From Palleronia sp. LCG004 (GTDB lineage: Bacteria; Pseudomonadota; Alphaproteobacteria; Rhodobacterales; Rhodobacteraceae): 64,000 bases of DNA. The notes under the pieces are model-generated. The model saw only the letters and a program-made list of their open reading frames with translations. It was not told the origin of the DNA and searched no databases. Of this stretch, positions 1 to 8,484 are shown piece after piece (position 1 is the stretch's first letter; the number at the start of each line of letters is the position of its first letter). The DNA lies in assembly GCF_032931615.1 (NCBI RefSeq), contig NZ_CP136759.1:124001-188000 (forward strand), in the 5' to 3' direction. A program made the position numbers and the translations under genes.

Positions 1-315
1 GTGCGCGGTGCGGAATTGCAGCCCGGATCGCATGTCAGGTCGAAGGAGGATCTCGACGACTTCATCCGCGAGCATGTCGAATCGGCGTACCATCCGTGCG
101 GTACCTGCAGGATGGGGCGGGCGAGCGATCCGGATGCGGTGGTCGATCCCGAAACGCGGGTCATCGGTGTCGAAAACCTTCGCGTCGTCGACAGTTCGAT
201 CTTTCCGCGAATCCCGAACGGCAACCTCAATGCCCCGTCCATCATGACGGGCGAGAAGGCGGCGGATCATGTGCTCGGGCTCGCTCGTCCCGTGCGCGAC
301 GAGTTGGCGGCCTGA
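1..315 (+). CDS. betA: Choline dehydrogenase-like GMC oxidoreductase, C-terminal fragment
   Basis: The gene begins before the window, and only the last 104 residues are visible. The GTG at base 1 is probably an internal valine codon, not the start. The fragment carries the C-terminal signature of GMC-family flavoproteins: [10 protein letters not shown], which holds the active-site histidine, then a [19 protein letters not shown] block with the conserved asparagine and a closing EKAADHVLG helix. In BetA this FAD enzyme oxidises choline to betaine aldehyde and on to glycine betaine, an osmoprotectant. The C-terminal block fits BetA well, but other GMC alcohol dehydrogenases share it, so the substrate is inferred. 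A small HNH gene follows 43 bp downstream on the same strand. Confidence 0.8.
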   Translation: MRGAELQPGSHVRSKEDLDDFIREHVESAYHPCGTCRMGRASDPDAVVDPETRVIGVENLRVVDSSIFPRIPNGNLNAPSIMTGEKAADHVLGLARPVRDELAA

Positions 316-358
316 GCCGGGGCTTGTCGCCGGCGCACCGCGCGGCATTCTCATATTC

Positions 359-664
359 ATGAGCGCGCCGATCTGTCCCCTCTGCGGCCGGCCGATCCCG
401 CCCGACGTGCCGCAGAGCCTCCATCACCTCGTCCCGAAACTGCGGGGCGGGAAGGGCGGCCCCGTCGTTCTGCTGCATCAGATCTGCCACAGCGAAATCC
501 ACGCCACTCTTTCCGAAGCGGACCTCGCGAGGAATTACTCGAATGTCGAGGCGTTGCGCGCGCATCCCCGTCTCGAGAAATTCGTGGCGTGGGTGTCGAA
601 GCGTCCGCCGGGCTTTCGATCGCGCGTGCCGGGTGGGCGCAGGGCGGGCCGTGGGCGTCGCTAG
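359..664 (+). CDS. Small HNH endonuclease-like protein
   Basis: This is a 101-residue protein with an HNH-type metal-binding fold. An N-terminal CPLCG (about residues 6-10) is followed by SLHHLVPKLRGG (about 20-31) and ICHSEIHATLSE (about 42-53), which gives the His-His / Asn-or-His / His pattern of HNH nucleases. Only one CxxC knuckle is obvious. The C-terminal tail is Arg- and Gly-rich and basic. It lies 43 bp after the choline dehydrogenase gene and its end overlaps the end of the convergent crotonase gene by 4 bp. HNH proteins of this size occur widely outside phage and restriction contexts. No mobile gene is next to it, so its target is unknown. The ATG at 359 is the first start that keeps the whole domain. 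Confidence 0.7.
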   Translation: MSAPICPLCGRPIPPDVPQSLHHLVPKLRGGKGGPVVLLHQICHSEIHATLSEADLARNYSNVEALRAHPRLEKFVAWVSKRPPGFRSRVPGGRRAGRGRR

Positions 665-1278
665 AGGATTTGCTGTTTGATCGCTGCCAGATGCGCCGGA
701 TCGGCGGCGAGGGCCGAAGCGCAGAGGGCCTGTACCGCTTGATCCAGATTCTCGGCGATCTTGTCGACCAGCCCGATGCGAAGCGCCTCTTCCGCACCGA
801 TCTCCTCTGCACCGAGGAGAATGAGCTTCGTGCGTGCAGGTCCGAGGAGACGACCAAGCCTCACGACATCTGATGGCTGCGGGGGGAAGCCGAGACGCAA
901 TACCGGGTAGAAGAACCGCGCTGTCGGTATGGCGACCCTGAGGTCACAGGCGATCGCCATCCCGACAGCCCCGCCGGCGCAGGAGCCGTTGATCGCGGCC
1001 ACGCTCAGGCCCGGGAATTCTGCCAGCGCCGTTGTCACCTCCCCCCAGAGCGGCGACCGGGCGAGACCCGCCCGCGCTGCCGGGAGATCCGCCCCGCCGC
1101 TGAAGACGGATCCCGCGCCCGTCAGGACGAGAACCTGCGCATCCGCTCCTCGCACGGCATCGCGAAGCGCGACGAGCATCTCCTCCGTCATCGCGTTGGC
1201 CTTGTCGGGCCGCGCGAGCGTGATGGTCAGACGGCCGCCTTCCTGTGCGAGGGCGACATCATCGGTGCGTCCGGTCAT
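661..1278 (-). CDS. Enoyl-CoA hydratase/isomerase (crotonase) family protein
   Basis: A 205-residue crotonase-fold protein, shorter than the usual 255-265 residues. The CoA-oxyanion motif SGGADL (about 60-65) and the second oxyanion region GSCAGGAVGMAIACDLR (about 97-113) are present. By eye, the two glutamates that catalyse hydration in classical crotonases are replaced: glycine stands where GGGCELA has glutamate, and the later PEI-type glutamate is valine in YPVLRLGF. Some other acyl-CoA reaction is therefore more likely than plain enoyl-CoA hydration. It follows the SDR gene on the same strand after a 69 bp gap and may be co-transcribed with it. The fold call is firm and the reaction is open. 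Confidence 0.75.
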   Translation of the reverse strand: MTGRTDDVALAQEGGRLTITLARPDKANAMTEEMLVALRDAVRGADAQVLVLTGAGSVFSGGADLPAARAGLARSPLWGEVTTALAEFPGLSVAAINGSCAGGAVGMAIACDLRVAIPTARFFYPVLRLGFPPQPSDVVRLGRLLGPARTKLILLGAEEIGAEEALRIGLVDKIAENLDQAVQALCASALAADPAHLAAIKQQIL

Positions 1279-1347
1279 CGAGGCTCTTTGCTTTTCGAAA
1301 TACGCATGGCCGAACGGTTATCCCGCGGCCATCCATCGAGGCAAGAT

Positions 1348-2106
1348 CTAACGCCGAAGGCCGATCGTGTTCCGGATGTCCTCGTCCCTGAGAGATATCT
1401 CTCCGCCCAGATGCGCATCAGATTCGGCCCCGCACATCCAGACGAGCGCCTTGGCGGGCCATTCTGGCGGAATGTGATCGTCCCACTCGAGTTTGCTCAC
1501 CGGATTGACGCCCGATGCCTTGATCTCGCGCTGCATTTCGGTCGCGACGGTTCCGGGCGAGAGGCCCATGATCCTGAGGCCCTTGTCGCGCGCCTCGTGA
1601 TCCGCACAGCGCGTCAGCATCGCCGCCCCGGCCTTCGAGGCGCAGTAGTGCGACCATGCCTCGATCGGATTGTGGGCTGCCCCCGAGGAGATGGTGAGGA
1701 TCGTCCCCGATCCGGCCTCGATCATCGCGGGCATCGCCGCGCGCATGCCGTTGAAGACACCCTTGAGGTTGATGTCGATGACCTGACCCCAGGCGTCCGG
1801 ATCGGCGTCGCTCAGATGGGAGATCGGTTCGATGACCCCGGCATTGTTGACTAGGATATCGAGCGCCCCGAATGTCTGGATGCAGGCATCGACCGCCGCG
1901 CGCATTTCCCAAAAGCGACTGATGTCGCAGGGGATCGCGATGGCCGAATCCGCGCCGAGTTCGCCCGCGAGCTCGGCGATCTCGTCGCCCGATCGCGCCA
2001 GCAGCGCGACCTTCGCACCCTCCGCGACGAATTCCCGCGCGGCCGCGGCACCGATGCCACGGCTTGCACCGGTTATCAGTGCGACTTTTCCGTTGAGCTT
2101 GCCCAT
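1348..2106 (-). CDS. SDR-family NAD(P)-dependent oxidoreductase
   Basis: A 252-residue classical short-chain dehydrogenase. TGASRGIG at residues 12-19 binds the nucleotide, NNAG is at 87-90, and the catalytic residues are Ser140/141, Tyr154 and Lys158 (YCASK). Acidic and basic residues after beta-2 do not settle NADH versus NADPH. The start at 2106 is preferred because GGAAGGAA lies 5-6 nt upstream; an in-frame ATG 15 nt earlier has no such site. The crotonase gene follows on the same strand, suggesting a small acyl or alcohol degradation operon, but the substrate cannot be read from the sequence. The 118 bp to the divergent DUF2125 gene must hold both promoters. Confidence 0.85.
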   Translation of the reverse strand: MGKLNGKVALITGASRGIGAAAAREFVAEGAKVALLARSGDEIAELAGELGADSAIAIPCDISRFWEMRAAVDACIQTFGALDILVNNAGVIEPISHLSDADPDAWGQVIDINLKGVFNGMRAAMPAMIEAGSGTILTISSGAAHNPIEAWSHYCASKAGAAMLTRCADHEARDKGLRIMGLSPGTVATEMQREIKASGVNPVSKLEWDDHIPPEWPAKALVWMCGAESDAHLGGEISLRDEDIRNTIGLRR

Positions 2107-2224
2107 CGCAGTTCCTTCCATCGTGAGCCCGCGTGAAAGGCTAGGGCGAGGGCCTGCCTTGACCAGAGGACCTGCGAACGACATTTTCCGCGGATCGCCC
2201 GTTTCGGGCCCGAGGTTGCCGACC

Positions 2225-3574
2225 ATGTTCCGTCCCATTCTGGCGATCTCGTTCGCCCTTATCTCCACGTCTCTGCCGCTGAGCGCCGAGATCACGGCCG
2301 ACACCCTTTGGGATGTCTGGCAATCCGGCGACCGGCCGGTCGAGGCGCGTCTGGTGGATCGCGAAGCGGGTACCTTAGTGCTCGAAGGTGTGACCTTCCG
2401 TGGCGGTGCGATCACCTATCGTGCGGATCGCATGACGCTCGCGGATCGGGAAGACGGGCGCGTCGCAGTGGCGATCGAGGGGCCGATCGACATGTCGATA
2501 CGTGGTTTGCCCGAGGGTGCCGTTGCGATGATCGACCCGTCCGATGCCGAAATCCTCGTGGATCGCGACGGTGACGATCTAACCTACGACATCGACGGCG
2601 ACGGACTCACCGCAACGCTTTCCGGAATGGGGCCATCGTTTCCCACCGCGGATTACCGTCTCGTCGATCTCAAAGCGACATTCGTGGCCGATGCGGCGAG
2701 CGGTGCGCTGCGCGACATGACCGCTTCGGTCGGCCGCCTGCTGGCGCAGTTCGTGCTGCCGGACGGTCCGGGGACCGACGTCGATCTCAAGTTCGACGGG
2801 CTCACGGGGGGGGCGACCTGGCAGGGCGACCGAGATTACGAGACCCAGACCAACTTTGACGCGCTGACCATTGAGCTGGAAAGCGTCGTGCTAGGCGAAC
2901 CGCTCGACGTCACATTGCGGGCCGGAAAAGGGCAGTTTTCGGGCGGTCTCGCGGATCTTGTCGCCACGACGCAGCTCGACCTGTCCGATGTTTTGGCGGT
3001 CGCAAAGGGCGATGCGGTCCCTCGGGACGACGGGGCGGCGACGATGAAATCTCTCCACCTCGCAGCGCGGGTGCCGGCATTTGCCGGTACCGATCCGGTG
3101 CCTGTCTCGCTCGAGATCGACGCGCGGGACGTGGTGCCTACGGCTGCATACTGGACACGGCTCGACCCCGATGCGGTGCTAACCCGCGATCCGATGCAGG
3201 TTCACCTTGCGATGTCGGGACACGCCAGCCTTCCGCAAGCGGAGGATGCAGGATGGGCTGAGACAGTGTCGGATCTGACGATCGACCGGATGCGCTTGTC
3301 GGGCCTCGGGACCGAGATCACGGGAAAAGGACAGGTGGAGATGCCGATGTCCCCGAGATCGGCGGATGGCACGCTGTCGTTCGTCGCGACCGGGCTTCTC
3401 GATACGATCGGAGCCTTGGGGAAATCGGGTCTTCTACTGCCGGGTCCGGAGCTCGGCGCGCGGATGGGGCTCGCCTTCGCGACGATGCCCAATCCCGATG
3501 GAGACGGTTTGCTGAGCAAGGTCAAGTTCGGCCCCGACGGAACGATCCGGATGAACGAGATCGTGCTGCGCTGA
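2225..3574 (+). CDS. DUF2125-type exported protein
   Basis: A 449-residue protein with a Sec signal peptide (hydrophobic MFRPILAISFALISTSLPLS with likely cleavage near residue 21). The rest is an Asp/Gly-rich, beta-strand-like sequence with many repeats of the pattern D-x-(L/I)-x-(L/I), typical of DUF2125 proteins common in Rhodobacteraceae. No catalytic motif is visible. It is probably periplasmic or outer-membrane associated. It is transcribed alone, away from the SDR gene, and ends at a strong GC hairpin before the convergent TRAP operon. The ATG at 2225 was chosen because it directly precedes the signal peptide; longer in-frame extensions read antisense through the SDR gene. Function unknown. 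Confidence 0.7.
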   Translation: MFRPILAISFALISTSLPLSAEITADTLWDVWQSGDRPVEARLVDREAGTLVLEGVTFRGGAITYRADRMTLADREDGRVAVAIEGPIDMSIRGLPEGAVAMIDPSDAEILVDRDGDDLTYDIDGDGLTATLSGMGPSFPTADYRLVDLKATFVADAASGALRDMTASVGRLLAQFVLPDGPGTDVDLKFDGLTGGATWQGDRDYETQTNFDALTIELESVVLGEPLDVTLRAGKGQFSGGLADLVATTQLDLSDVLAVAKGDAVPRDDGAATMKSLHLAARVPAFAGTDPVPVSLEIDARDVVPTAAYWTRLDPDAVLTRDPMQVHLAMSGHASLPQAEDAGWAETVSDLTIDRMRLSGLGTEITGKGQVEMPMSPRSADGTLSFVATGLLDTIGALGKSGLLLPGPELGARMGLAFATMPNPDGDGLLSKVKFGPDGTIRMNEIVLR

Positions 3575-3588
3575 GCCATCGGGGGCGT

Positions 3589-3612
3589 CCCGCCCGGCCA
3601 GAGCCGGGCGGG
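3589..3612. terminator. GC-rich hairpin between convergent DUF2125 and dctP genes
   Basis: A perfect 10 bp stem, CCCGCCCGGC pairing with GCCGGGCGGG around a CAGA loop, lies between the two convergent stop codons. There is no clear U-tract on either side, so it may be a weak bidirectional terminator or an mRNA 3'-end stabiliser. Confidence 0.55.
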
Positions 3613-3629
3613 GTCGTTCCGGGTACGCG

Positions 3630-4724
3630 TCAGCCGTCCACGCAGGCGCGGAGGTCGTCGACCGACGGTCCTTCGGGATTGCGCCCGAGATTGTAGGGCT
3701 CCGAAGCGCCACGCCATTGAGCGTAGTTGTCGAGATATTCGACCATCGACAGGTAGACGCGTCCGGCCGTCGGGCTTTCGCAGGACACCTCGACGATCAC
3801 CTCGTTGGCGATCTGCTGGACTTCGGCGAGTGCCTCGTCGGTATAGCGGTCGATCTGTACGGCTTCGTCCCACTTTTCATAGGCTTCGGTCGCGCGCTTT
3901 TCGGTGAACGCCAGCGACCATAGCATGGTGGCATCGGCCGCGATCCTGACCTTCTCCTGCGTTTCGGGGCTGAGGGCGTCCCAGGCGGCCTGATTGATCA
4001 TGACGCCGAAGACCGACGCGGATTGGTGCCATCCGGGCGTCGACCAATTGGTCGTGACCTGCTGGAAGCCCGCCGACCAGTCGACATTCGGCGTCGAGAA
4101 TTCGCCGCCGTCGATCACACCGCGTTCCAAAGCCTGATAGACCTCGCCTCCCGCCATCGAGACCTGGCTGGCCCCGAGGCGTTCGACGATGCGGCCCTGC
4201 TCGTTTCCCGAGACCCGCAGGCGCATGCCCTGCAGATCCTCGAGCGTCGTCATCGTCTTGTTGGTGTGAAAACCGCTTTCGTTGTTGCTCACGCCGAAGG
4301 GGAGGTAGTGCATCCCGAAATTGCCGTAAGTCTCCTCATAGAGTTCGCGGCCGCCCCACTGGTTGATCCAGTTCACGTAATCGACGGCGTTGAAGAGCGC
4401 GGGCGTGGTGGCGAGCGGTGTGAAGGCCGCGTCGCGTCCGGCCCAGTAGCCCGGCCAGTCGCCGCCCGCCTGCACCGTACCCGACTGGACCGCGCCGAAG
4501 ACCTCGCCCGCCGGGACGAGCGATCCGCCCTCGTAGAAGTCGATCGTCAGCTCGTCCCCCGCGAGCTTGTTGACGAGTTCCACGAAATGGCGGTCGGTCT
4601 CGATGATCTCGAGCGAGGAGGGCCAGGTCGATGTCATGGTCCACGTCGTCTGTGCGCTTGCCGCACCGGCAAAACCCGTTGCGAGCGCGCCGAGCGCTGC
4701 CACCGTGATGAATCCGGTCTTCAT
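3630..4724 (-). CDS. TRAP transporter substrate-binding protein (DctP/TakP-like), unit 1
   Basis: A 364-residue periplasmic solute receptor. The signal peptide spans about residues 1-24 (cleavage after GAASA). The mature part shows the DctP-family layout: a central GMRLRVSG motif containing the arginine that binds the substrate carboxylate, AGGEVYQALERGVIDG, and a PGWHQSASVFGVMIN segment. This layout resembles TakP-type 2-oxoacid receptors more than C4-dicarboxylate DctP. The substrate is likely a carboxylate, but its identity is inferred only. The gene is last of six minus-strand TRAP genes, 18 bp after its DctM partner. The neighbouring unit has its receptor gene first, so gene order differs between the two systems. 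Confidence 0.9.
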   Translation of the reverse strand: MKTGFITVAALGALATGFAGAASAQTTWTMTSTWPSSLEIIETDRHFVELVNKLAGDELTIDFYEGGSLVPAGEVFGAVQSGTVQAGGDWPGYWAGRDAAFTPLATTPALFNAVDYVNWINQWGGRELYEETYGNFGMHYLPFGVSNNESGFHTNKTMTTLEDLQGMRLRVSGNEQGRIVERLGASQVSMAGGEVYQALERGVIDGGEFSTPNVDWSAGFQQVTTNWSTPGWHQSASVFGVMINQAAWDALSPETQEKVRIAADATMLWSLAFTEKRATEAYEKWDEAVQIDRYTDEALAEVQQIANEVIVEVSCESPTAGRVYLSMVEYLDNYAQWRGASEPYNLGRNPEGPSVDDLRACVDG

Positions 4725-4742
4725 TGTCTTCTCCCTGTTTGT

Positions 4743-6065
4743 TTATTGATAGAGAACCGCAGGCAGCCACGTGACGGTGGCCGGCACCGCGGCGACGAGC
4801 AGACACATGAGGACGATGAGGCCGATGAACGGCAGCACGCCCAGGATGATGTCGGTCGTTCTGACCTCCTTCGGGGCGATCGCGCGCAGATAGAACAGCG
4901 CGTATCCGAAGGGCGGTGTCAGGAAGCTCGTCTGCAGGACGACGGCCATCAGCACGACGAACCAGAGCAGGTTCACGTTTTCCATCTCCTGGATGATCGG
5001 CAGGAAGATCGGAAAGCTTAACAGCACGATGCCGGTCCAGTCGAGGAAAGCACCGAGGATGAAGACGATCAGCAGCATGACCCCGAGCAGCATCCAGGGT
5101 TCCATGTCGAGACCGCGCATCAGATCCTGCGTCGCGCGCAGGCCACCCGTGATGTTGAATACGCCCGTGAAGGCCGTGGCCCCGACGACGATGAAGAGGA
5201 TCATCGCGCTGGTCTTTCCGGTCTCCTTCAATGCGTCGTAGAACGAGGGCCAGGTGAAGCGACGCCGTGCGATGACGATCAACAGCGCGAGGATCGCACC
5301 GATCGCCGACGCTTCGGTCGCGGTGGCGATCCCCGCGAGGAGCGAGCCGAGGATGCCGAAGATGAGGAGGAGCGGAGGCATCGCCTCCTTCAGGAGCATC
5401 GCGACGAGCGCGCCGCGCGGCGGCATGTCGTCCGGTGCGACCGACGGGGCCATGTCGGGCCGGACGACGGCCACGATGAACACCCAGACCGCGTAGAGCA
5501 CGCCCAGGATCAGACCGGGCACCATCGCGCCCGCGAAGAGCTCGCCCACCGAAAGCGGCGAATAGGAGGCCATCAGGATGAGCATGATCGAGGGCGGGAT
5601 GAGAATGCCGAGACAGCCCGACGCGGCGATCACCCCCGTGGTCAGCGACGGCGCGTAGCCGTATTGCAGCATGGGTCTGAGCGCCATGACGCCCATGACC
5701 GTGATCGACGCGCCGATGATGCCCGTGGTGGCGGCCAGCAGGATCGAGATGAACACCACCGCAAGCGCGAGCCCGCCCCGGACGTTCGACATGAGGAGTC
5801 TCAGCGACTCGAACATCCTGTCGGTCACGCCCGAATTGCTCAGGAACTGCGCCATCAACACGAAGAGCGGGATCGCGATGAGGGTATAATTGTCGAGCAC
5901 GTCGCCGTAGATGCGGTTGATGACGATGCCCAGGACCATGGTGCGATCGGCGATGACCGCCCCGAGCACGGCCGTTCCGCCCAGCACGAAGGCCAGCGGA
6001 TGCCCCATCATCAGCCCGGCGAGCAGCATCGCGAACATGATCAGCGCAATGGTCTCACCGCCCAT
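4743..6065 (-). CDS. TRAP transporter large permease DctM, unit 1
   Basis: A 440-residue, very hydrophobic membrane protein of the DctM family, the size expected for the 12-13 helix translocation subunit. Typical family segments are visible, including IPLFVLMAQFLSNSGV near residue 65-80, ASGCLGILIPPSIMLILMASY near 145-165 and TPPFGYALFYLRA near the C-terminus. These correspond to the two re-entrant substrate/Na+-binding hairpins. It works with the small permease encoded just upstream, with an 11 bp overlap that suggests translational coupling, and the periplasmic receptor encoded just downstream. It should import an organic acid driven by a sodium gradient. Confidence 0.93.
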   Translation of the reverse strand: MGGETIALIMFAMLLAGLMMGHPLAFVLGGTAVLGAVIADRTMVLGIVINRIYGDVLDNYTLIAIPLFVLMAQFLSNSGVTDRMFESLRLLMSNVRGGLALAVVFISILLAATTGIIGASITVMGVMALRPMLQYGYAPSLTTGVIAASGCLGILIPPSIMLILMASYSPLSVGELFAGAMVPGLILGVLYAVWVFIVAVVRPDMAPSVAPDDMPPRGALVAMLLKEAMPPLLLIFGILGSLLAGIATATEASAIGAILALLIVIARRRFTWPSFYDALKETGKTSAMILFIVVGATAFTGVFNITGGLRATQDLMRGLDMEPWMLLGVMLLIVFILGAFLDWTGIVLLSFPIFLPIIQEMENVNLLWFVVLMAVVLQTSFLTPPFGYALFYLRAIAPKEVRTTDIILGVLPFIGLIVLMCLLVAAVPATVTWLPAVLYQ

Positions 6066-6564
6066 CGAGGCTCTCCCAGTAATAACGCCCGAGGACGAGT
6101 TTCAGAACCTCGGATATGCCCTGAAGCAGCAGCAGTATCGCCGCGACGCAGAGCCCGGCCTTGAGCGGATAGACCGGAATGGCGATGGCACCGTAGGTGA
6201 CCTCGTTCTGCGCCCAGGAGGTGGCGGCGAAATCGTATGACCGGGTGACGAAGACCCAGGCGAACGGGAAGAAGAATATCAGGTATCCCGCGATTTCGAC
6301 GATGCGCCTGACGCCGTTGCCGAATTTCTCGGTCAGCAGGTCCACGCGGACATGCGATTGATGCTTCAACGCGTAGCCGCCGAGCAGCACGAAGTAGAAG
6401 CCATAGGCCTGTTTCGCCACGTCGAAGGCCCAACGCGTCGGCGCGTTGAAGAGGTATCGCATCGTGACGTCGTAGATGATGATGGCCGCGAAGATCACGG
6501 CAAGGATCACGACGATCCGGCCCACAACCTCGTTGAGCGCGTCCAGTGCTCGGATTATCGGCAC
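6055..6564 (-). CDS. TRAP transporter small permease DctQ, unit 1
   Basis: A 169-residue inner-membrane protein with four hydrophobic helices and the DctQ features TMRYLFNAPTRWA near the first loop and HVRVDLL in the middle. DctQ and DctM form the membrane part of a TRAP importer. I place the start at GTG 6564 because a strong GGGAGG lies 8 nt upstream and the protein then begins PIIRALDAL, like other DctQ proteins. A longer ATG start at 6621 (188 residues) is possible but has a poorly spaced ribosome-binding site. The preferred start's ribosome-binding site lies in a predicted hairpin (6573-6614). The 3' end overlaps dctM by 11 bp. Confidence 0.85.
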   Translation of the reverse strand: MPIIRALDALNEVVGRIVVILAVIFAAIIIYDVTMRYLFNAPTRWAFDVAKQAYGFYFVLLGGYALKHQSHVRVDLLTEKFGNGVRRIVEIAGYLIFFFPFAWVFVTRSYDFAATSWAQNEVTYGAIAIPVYPLKAGLCVAAILLLLQGISEVLKLVLGRYYWESLDGR

Positions 6565-6572
6565 TCTTATGT

Positions 6573-6614
6573 CCTCCCTCGGGCGACTTTTTTTGTCGTC
6601 CGTTACGAGGGAGG
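6573..6614 (-). promoter_or_regulatory. Hairpin pairing with the dctQ (unit 1) ribosome-binding site
   Basis: Read on the minus strand, CCUCCCUCG (6614-6606) pairs perfectly with CGAGGGAGG (6581-6573). An inner stem of six pairs closes a seven-A loop, and a five-base bulge lies on the 5' side. The downstream arm contains the GGGAGG Shine-Dalgarno for GTG 6564. The structure sits between the two TRAP units and could limit translation of the second unit unless ribosomes arriving from upstream, or a regulator, open it. Confidence 0.5.
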
Positions 6615-6661
6615 CTGCCATTCTTCCCGCGACCCTGCAAGCTTTACGAGGCGTCTCGTCT

Positions 6662-7984
6662 TCAGCGCAGCCATTCGACGAAAATGAGGGAAAGGCGCGG
6701 CACGGCTGCGATCACCGCAAGACCCAGCAGGCTAAGGACCAGGAAGGGCAGCGCGCCGCGGGCCACCCGCTCGATCGACAGCCTGGTGACGTTGGCCGCG
6801 ACGTAGAGGTTGATGCCGACCGGGGGCGTGATCAGCCCGATGGCGAGGTTCACCATGACGAGCACGCCGAACCATACCGGATCCCAGCCGAGTTCGCGCA
6901 CGACCGGCATCAGGATCGGCAGGGAGATGAACATCACCGTGACCGGATCCATGAACATGCCCGAGACGAGCAGGATCACCATGATGACCGACAGGATCAC
7001 CCAAGGCCTGTCACTGATCGACAGCAAGGCCTCGGAATAGGTGCCGACGAGGTCTTCGACCGTGACGACCCAGCCGAAGAGGCTGGCATAGGCCACGACC
7101 AGCATAACCACCGCCGAAGAGGCCGCTGCATCGCCCAGCGCGTCGTAGAGGTTGCGCAGCGTCAGAGTGCGGTAGGCGAAGGCCCCGACCCCGAGGGCAT
7201 AGACGGTCGCGACGAGGGCGGCTTCGGTCGGCGTGAAGATCCCCGAATAGATGCCGCCGAGGATCACGAGCGGCGTCATCAATCCCCAGAAGCTTTCGCG
7301 GAAGGACCGCCAGAGCGCGCGGAGATAGCTTTCGCCGCGATAGGGGTCGGGGCTCAGTGTGTCGAGCGTCGCGCTGCGGGTCCGTCCGGCGAAGGGAAGT
7401 GCGGCGAGCATCGCGATCCCCATGAAAAGACCCGGCAGGATCGCCGCGATGAAGAGCTGCGAGATCGAGGTTTCGGCGATGACGCCATAGATGACGAGGC
7501 CGATCGACGGCGGGATCACGATCGAGAGCGCGGCCCCCGTGCAAACGAGGCCCGCGGCATAGGCGCGGGGATAGCCATCATCCTCCATCCCCTTGATCAC
7601 CATCGGCCCGATCGCGGCGACCGATGCGGGTCCCGACCCGCTGACCGCCCCCCAGAAGAGGCAGACGACCGTGCCGACGAGGCCCATGCCCCCCGGCAGA
7701 CGACCGACAAGGATCCGGAAGAAGCGGATCATCCGTTCCGCGATCCCGAGCGAGCCCATCAGCGTGCCCGCAAGGATGAAGAACGGAATGGCGAGAAGCG
7801 CGTATTTCGTGATGCCGGTGGCGATCAGGTCGCCCGCAAGGTCGAACCCGAACCCGATTTTCCACATGGCGAAGAGTGCCGAAAGCCCGAGTGCGAAGGC
7901 GACCGGCAGACGCAGCGCCATGAGGCCGAAGAAGACGAGCACCATCTGCGTGCCCGCAGGGATGTCAGGCAGCAGGTCAGGCAT
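6662..7984 (-). CDS. TRAP transporter large permease DctM, unit 2
   Basis: A 440-residue DctM-family permease with the usual repeated hydrophobic segments: IPFFILAGTLMGSLGIAERM (about 65-85), a GPASVAAIGPMVIKGM loop, SIVIPPSIGLVIYGVIAE and, near the C-terminus, GLITPPVGINLYVA. These match the two re-entrant loops that bind substrate and sodium in TRAP transporters. It is clearly distinct from the other DctM in this window, so the two units are not a recent duplication. It overlaps the end of its small permease gene by 8 bp and is followed about 97 bp later by the next unit's dctQ. Confidence 0.93.
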   Translation of the reverse strand: MPDLLPDIPAGTQMVLVFFGLMALRLPVAFALGLSALFAMWKIGFGFDLAGDLIATGITKYALLAIPFFILAGTLMGSLGIAERMIRFFRILVGRLPGGMGLVGTVVCLFWGAVSGSGPASVAAIGPMVIKGMEDDGYPRAYAAGLVCTGAALSIVIPPSIGLVIYGVIAETSISQLFIAAILPGLFMGIAMLAALPFAGRTRSATLDTLSPDPYRGESYLRALWRSFRESFWGLMTPLVILGGIYSGIFTPTEAALVATVYALGVGAFAYRTLTLRNLYDALGDAAASSAVVMLVVAYASLFGWVVTVEDLVGTYSEALLSISDRPWVILSVIMVILLVSGMFMDPVTVMFISLPILMPVVRELGWDPVWFGVLVMVNLAIGLITPPVGINLYVAANVTRLSIERVARGALPFLVLSLLGLAVIAAVPRLSLIFVEWLR

Positions 7985-8462
7985 CGGGGATCTCGATCTC
8001 GGCGCGGCCCTTCAGGAAATCGCGCGCATGCTGAAGGTAGCGCAGAATGACCAGCGCAAAGCCGAAGGGGACCGCAGCCTGATAATACCAGGCCGGAACA
8101 CCGAGGGCGTAGGACGCCATGCTGTTCGCATAAAGATTGGCGAGCGTCTGCCAGGAGAACCACGCCGACATCGCCAGAAGCAGAACCGACAGCGCCACCG
8201 AGAGGATAAAGACCGGACGCCAGAGACGCGGGGGAAGGGCGTCGTGAACCAGCGTCACCGCCAGATGTTCACCCCGCCGCGCGGCGAGCGCCGCCCCGAA
8301 GATGGTGAGAAGCAGAAATCCGTTCGTCAAAAGCTCTTCGGTCGCCGCGAGGGAGTAATTCGTCAGATAGCGCGCGACGACATTGGCGAAGCCCAGGAAC
8401 GTCATCCCGAAAAAGATCGCCGCGCAGACGATCTTTTCCGCATCTCTGAGAAGGAAGGCCAT
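7977..8462 (-). CDS. TRAP transporter small permease DctQ, unit 2
   Basis: A 161-residue membrane protein with four predicted helices. Family features include FANVVARYL after helix 1, TEELLTNGFLLLTIFGAALAARRGEHLAVTLV through helix 2, and WYYQAAVPFGFALVILRYL as helix 4. The arginine-glutamate-histidine stretch after helix 2 is typical of DctQ. I chose ATG 8462, which has a GAGGCG about 8 nt upstream; upstream in-frame codons would add an untypical Arg/Pro-rich leader. It lies 52 bp after its dctP gene, with a stable hairpin in the gap, and overlaps dctM by 8 bp. Confidence 0.9.
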   Translation of the reverse strand: MAFLLRDAEKIVCAAIFFGMTFLGFANVVARYLTNYSLAATEELLTNGFLLLTIFGAALAARRGEHLAVTLVHDALPPRLWRPVFILSVALSVLLLAMSAWFSWQTLANLYANSMASYALGVPAWYYQAAVPFGFALVILRYLQHARDFLKGRAEIEIPDA

Positions 8463-8484
8463 GAAGAAAACGCCTCGATCGGGG

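Noticed and set aside
6476..8050. Long plus-strand frame of about 524 codons opposite the TRAP permeases
   Set aside because: Antisense to dctQ/dctM; a run of Asp, His, Arg and Glu codons typical of GC-rich shadow frames.
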